A DNA stretch of 5,317 nucleotides from an uncultured Asticcacaulis sp. (GTDB taxonomy: Bacteria > Pseudomonadota > Alphaproteobacteria > Caulobacterales > Caulobacteraceae), in assembly GCA_946480525.1 (NCBI GenBank), contig CAMLLA010000291.1, forward strand, positions 1-5,317, written 5' to 3'. Of the stretch, positions 4,609 to 5,317 are shown one piece after another. Position 1 is the stretch's first letter; each line of letters starts with the position of its first letter. The notes under the pieces are model-generated. The model had not been told where the DNA came from. It saw nothing but the letters and a program-made list of their open reading frames with translations, and did not search any database. Position numbers and translations under genes: made by a program.

Positions 4609-5317
4609 ATGACCATGATCCCCAAACAGCTATCAAAGACCGCGGACCTCAATCTCGAATTCTATAAGAAGCAGGCCAAGTCCCTGCTGAAGTGTGCCCG
4701 ATCCGGTGATGCGGAGGCCAATGCGCGCTTACGCAAATATGCGGACGGCGATACCGCCCTGCATGTTGCCCAGCTGGCCGTTGCGCGCGAACAGGGCTTT
4801 GCGTCGTGGCCGCGTTTCCAGGCTTTCATCATTGAGTCCAGCCTCGACTTCAAAGCGTTGACCGAACGGTTTATCGAGGCGGCATTGTCGGATGAGGCGC
4901 GGGCGTCCGCCATGCTGGCCGATTATCCCGAACTGGCCGAGGCCGGGCTATATGCGGCGCTGGTCCTGGGTGACTGGGGGCGGGTTGCGGCCGCACTCGC
5001 ACTTGATCCTGAGCTGGCGCTTGTCGCTTCGGGACCGAAGGGTTGCGACCCGCTGCTCTATGTCTGCTTTTCGCGGTTTGGCCGCAAGGGTGCGGAACGG
5101 GAGCAAACCATCGCCCTGACAGCGCGGTTGCTTCTGACACGCGACGCCAACCCGGATGCGGCGTTCGCGGCCGATCATGGGCCATTGTCTTGTCTTTATG
5201 GCGCCAGCGGCGTGCTCAACAATGCCGAGCTGACACGTATACTGCTGGAAGCCGGTGCCGATCCGAATGATGGCGAGTCGCTCTATCACGCCACCGAGCA
5301 TCGCGACCTGGAATGCC
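4609..5317 (+). CDS. Ankyrin-repeat domain protein, 5' part only
   Basis: The frame is open from the ATG at 4609 to the window edge (236 residues plus one base) with no stop, so the gene continues to the right. The start is supported by AAGG 8 bases upstream; a second in-frame ATG at 4615 would remove only two residues. The N-terminus (about residues 14-75) has a recognisable bacterial module: LEFYKKQAKSLLKCARSGD (16-34), then LAVAREQGFASWPRFQAF (56-73). It resembles the KQAKxLLRAxRAGD and AREHGFxSWPxLK segments that precede ankyrin repeats in many soluble bacterial proteins. Degenerate helical repeats follow, with the clearest ankyrin-like units at about 168-184 (ALTARLLLTRDANPDA) and 204-221 (NNAELTRILLEAGADPND, with the typical LLxAGADPN turn). 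No signal peptide or membrane span is visible, so a cytoplasmic protein-binding role is likely. It diverges from the TonB-dependent receptor; a shared regulator is possible but unproven. The partner and function are unknown. Confidence 0.9.
   Translation, partial: MTMIPKQLSKTADLNLEFYKKQAKSLLKCARSGDAEANARLRKYADGDTALHVAQLAVAREQGFASWPRFQAFIIESSLDFKALTERFIEAALSDEARASAMLADYPELAEAGLYAALVLGDWGRVAAALALDPELALVASGPKGCDPLLYVCFSRFGRKGAEREQTIALTARLLLTRDANPDAAFAADHGPLSCLYGASGVLNNAELTRILLEAGADPNDGESLYHATEHRDLEC

Noticed and set aside
4948..5301. Minus-strand and alternative plus-strand open frames at 4662-5301
   Set aside because: They overlap the ankyrin gene, whose frame is open throughout and shows recognisable motifs; the others have no family features.

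Overview
The window reads as chromosomal DNA of a GC-rich alphaproteobacterium. Caulobacterales (Asticcacaulis/Caulobacter-like) is my best guess. It rests on the TrmD and L19 sequence style, a TonB-dependent receptor of the kind abundant in caulobacters and sphingomonads, and promoter-like boxes that fit the Caulobacter housekeeping pattern (TTGAC, short spacer, GCTAnAwC). The genus is inference; no rRNA or other marker is present. I see no mobile element, tRNA, rRNA or CRISPR array.

Layout, left to right. (1) 1-645, plus strand: the 3' part of an unrecognised gene whose product ends in a Pro/Ala/Lys-rich tail. (2) 672-703: a strong intrinsic terminator shared by two convergent transcripts. 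(3) 727-1173 and 1222-1938, minus strand: rplS (ribosomal protein L19) downstream of trmD (tRNA m1G37 methyltransferase), the end of the widespread rpsP-rimM-trmD-rplS translation operon. (4) 1978-4302, minus strand: a complete TonB-dependent outer-membrane receptor lying directly upstream of trmD, where rimM would often be. (5) 4303-4608: a divergent regulatory region with candidate promoters in both directions, a 24-bp imperfect palindrome and several smaller inverted repeats. (6) 4609 to the window edge, plus strand: the 5' part of an ankyrin-repeat protein gene with no stop codon inside the window.

How the parts may work together. The receptor, trmD and rplS are collinear, with gaps of 39 and 48 bases and only one terminator, after rplS. 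Receptor transcripts could therefore read into trmD-rplS. The last codons of the receptor gene contain a perfect TTGACA box with a Caulobacter-type -10-like element over the receptor stop codon, so the housekeeping pair may also have its own promoter embedded in the neighbouring coding sequence. The receptor and the ankyrin gene diverge from one region and could share an operator.

I do not see a clear novel system. The points most worth a second look are the embedded trmD promoter candidate, the substitutions at conserved TrmD positions (including Glu for the catalytic Asp), the dyad between the divergent genes, and the unrecognised gene at the left edge.
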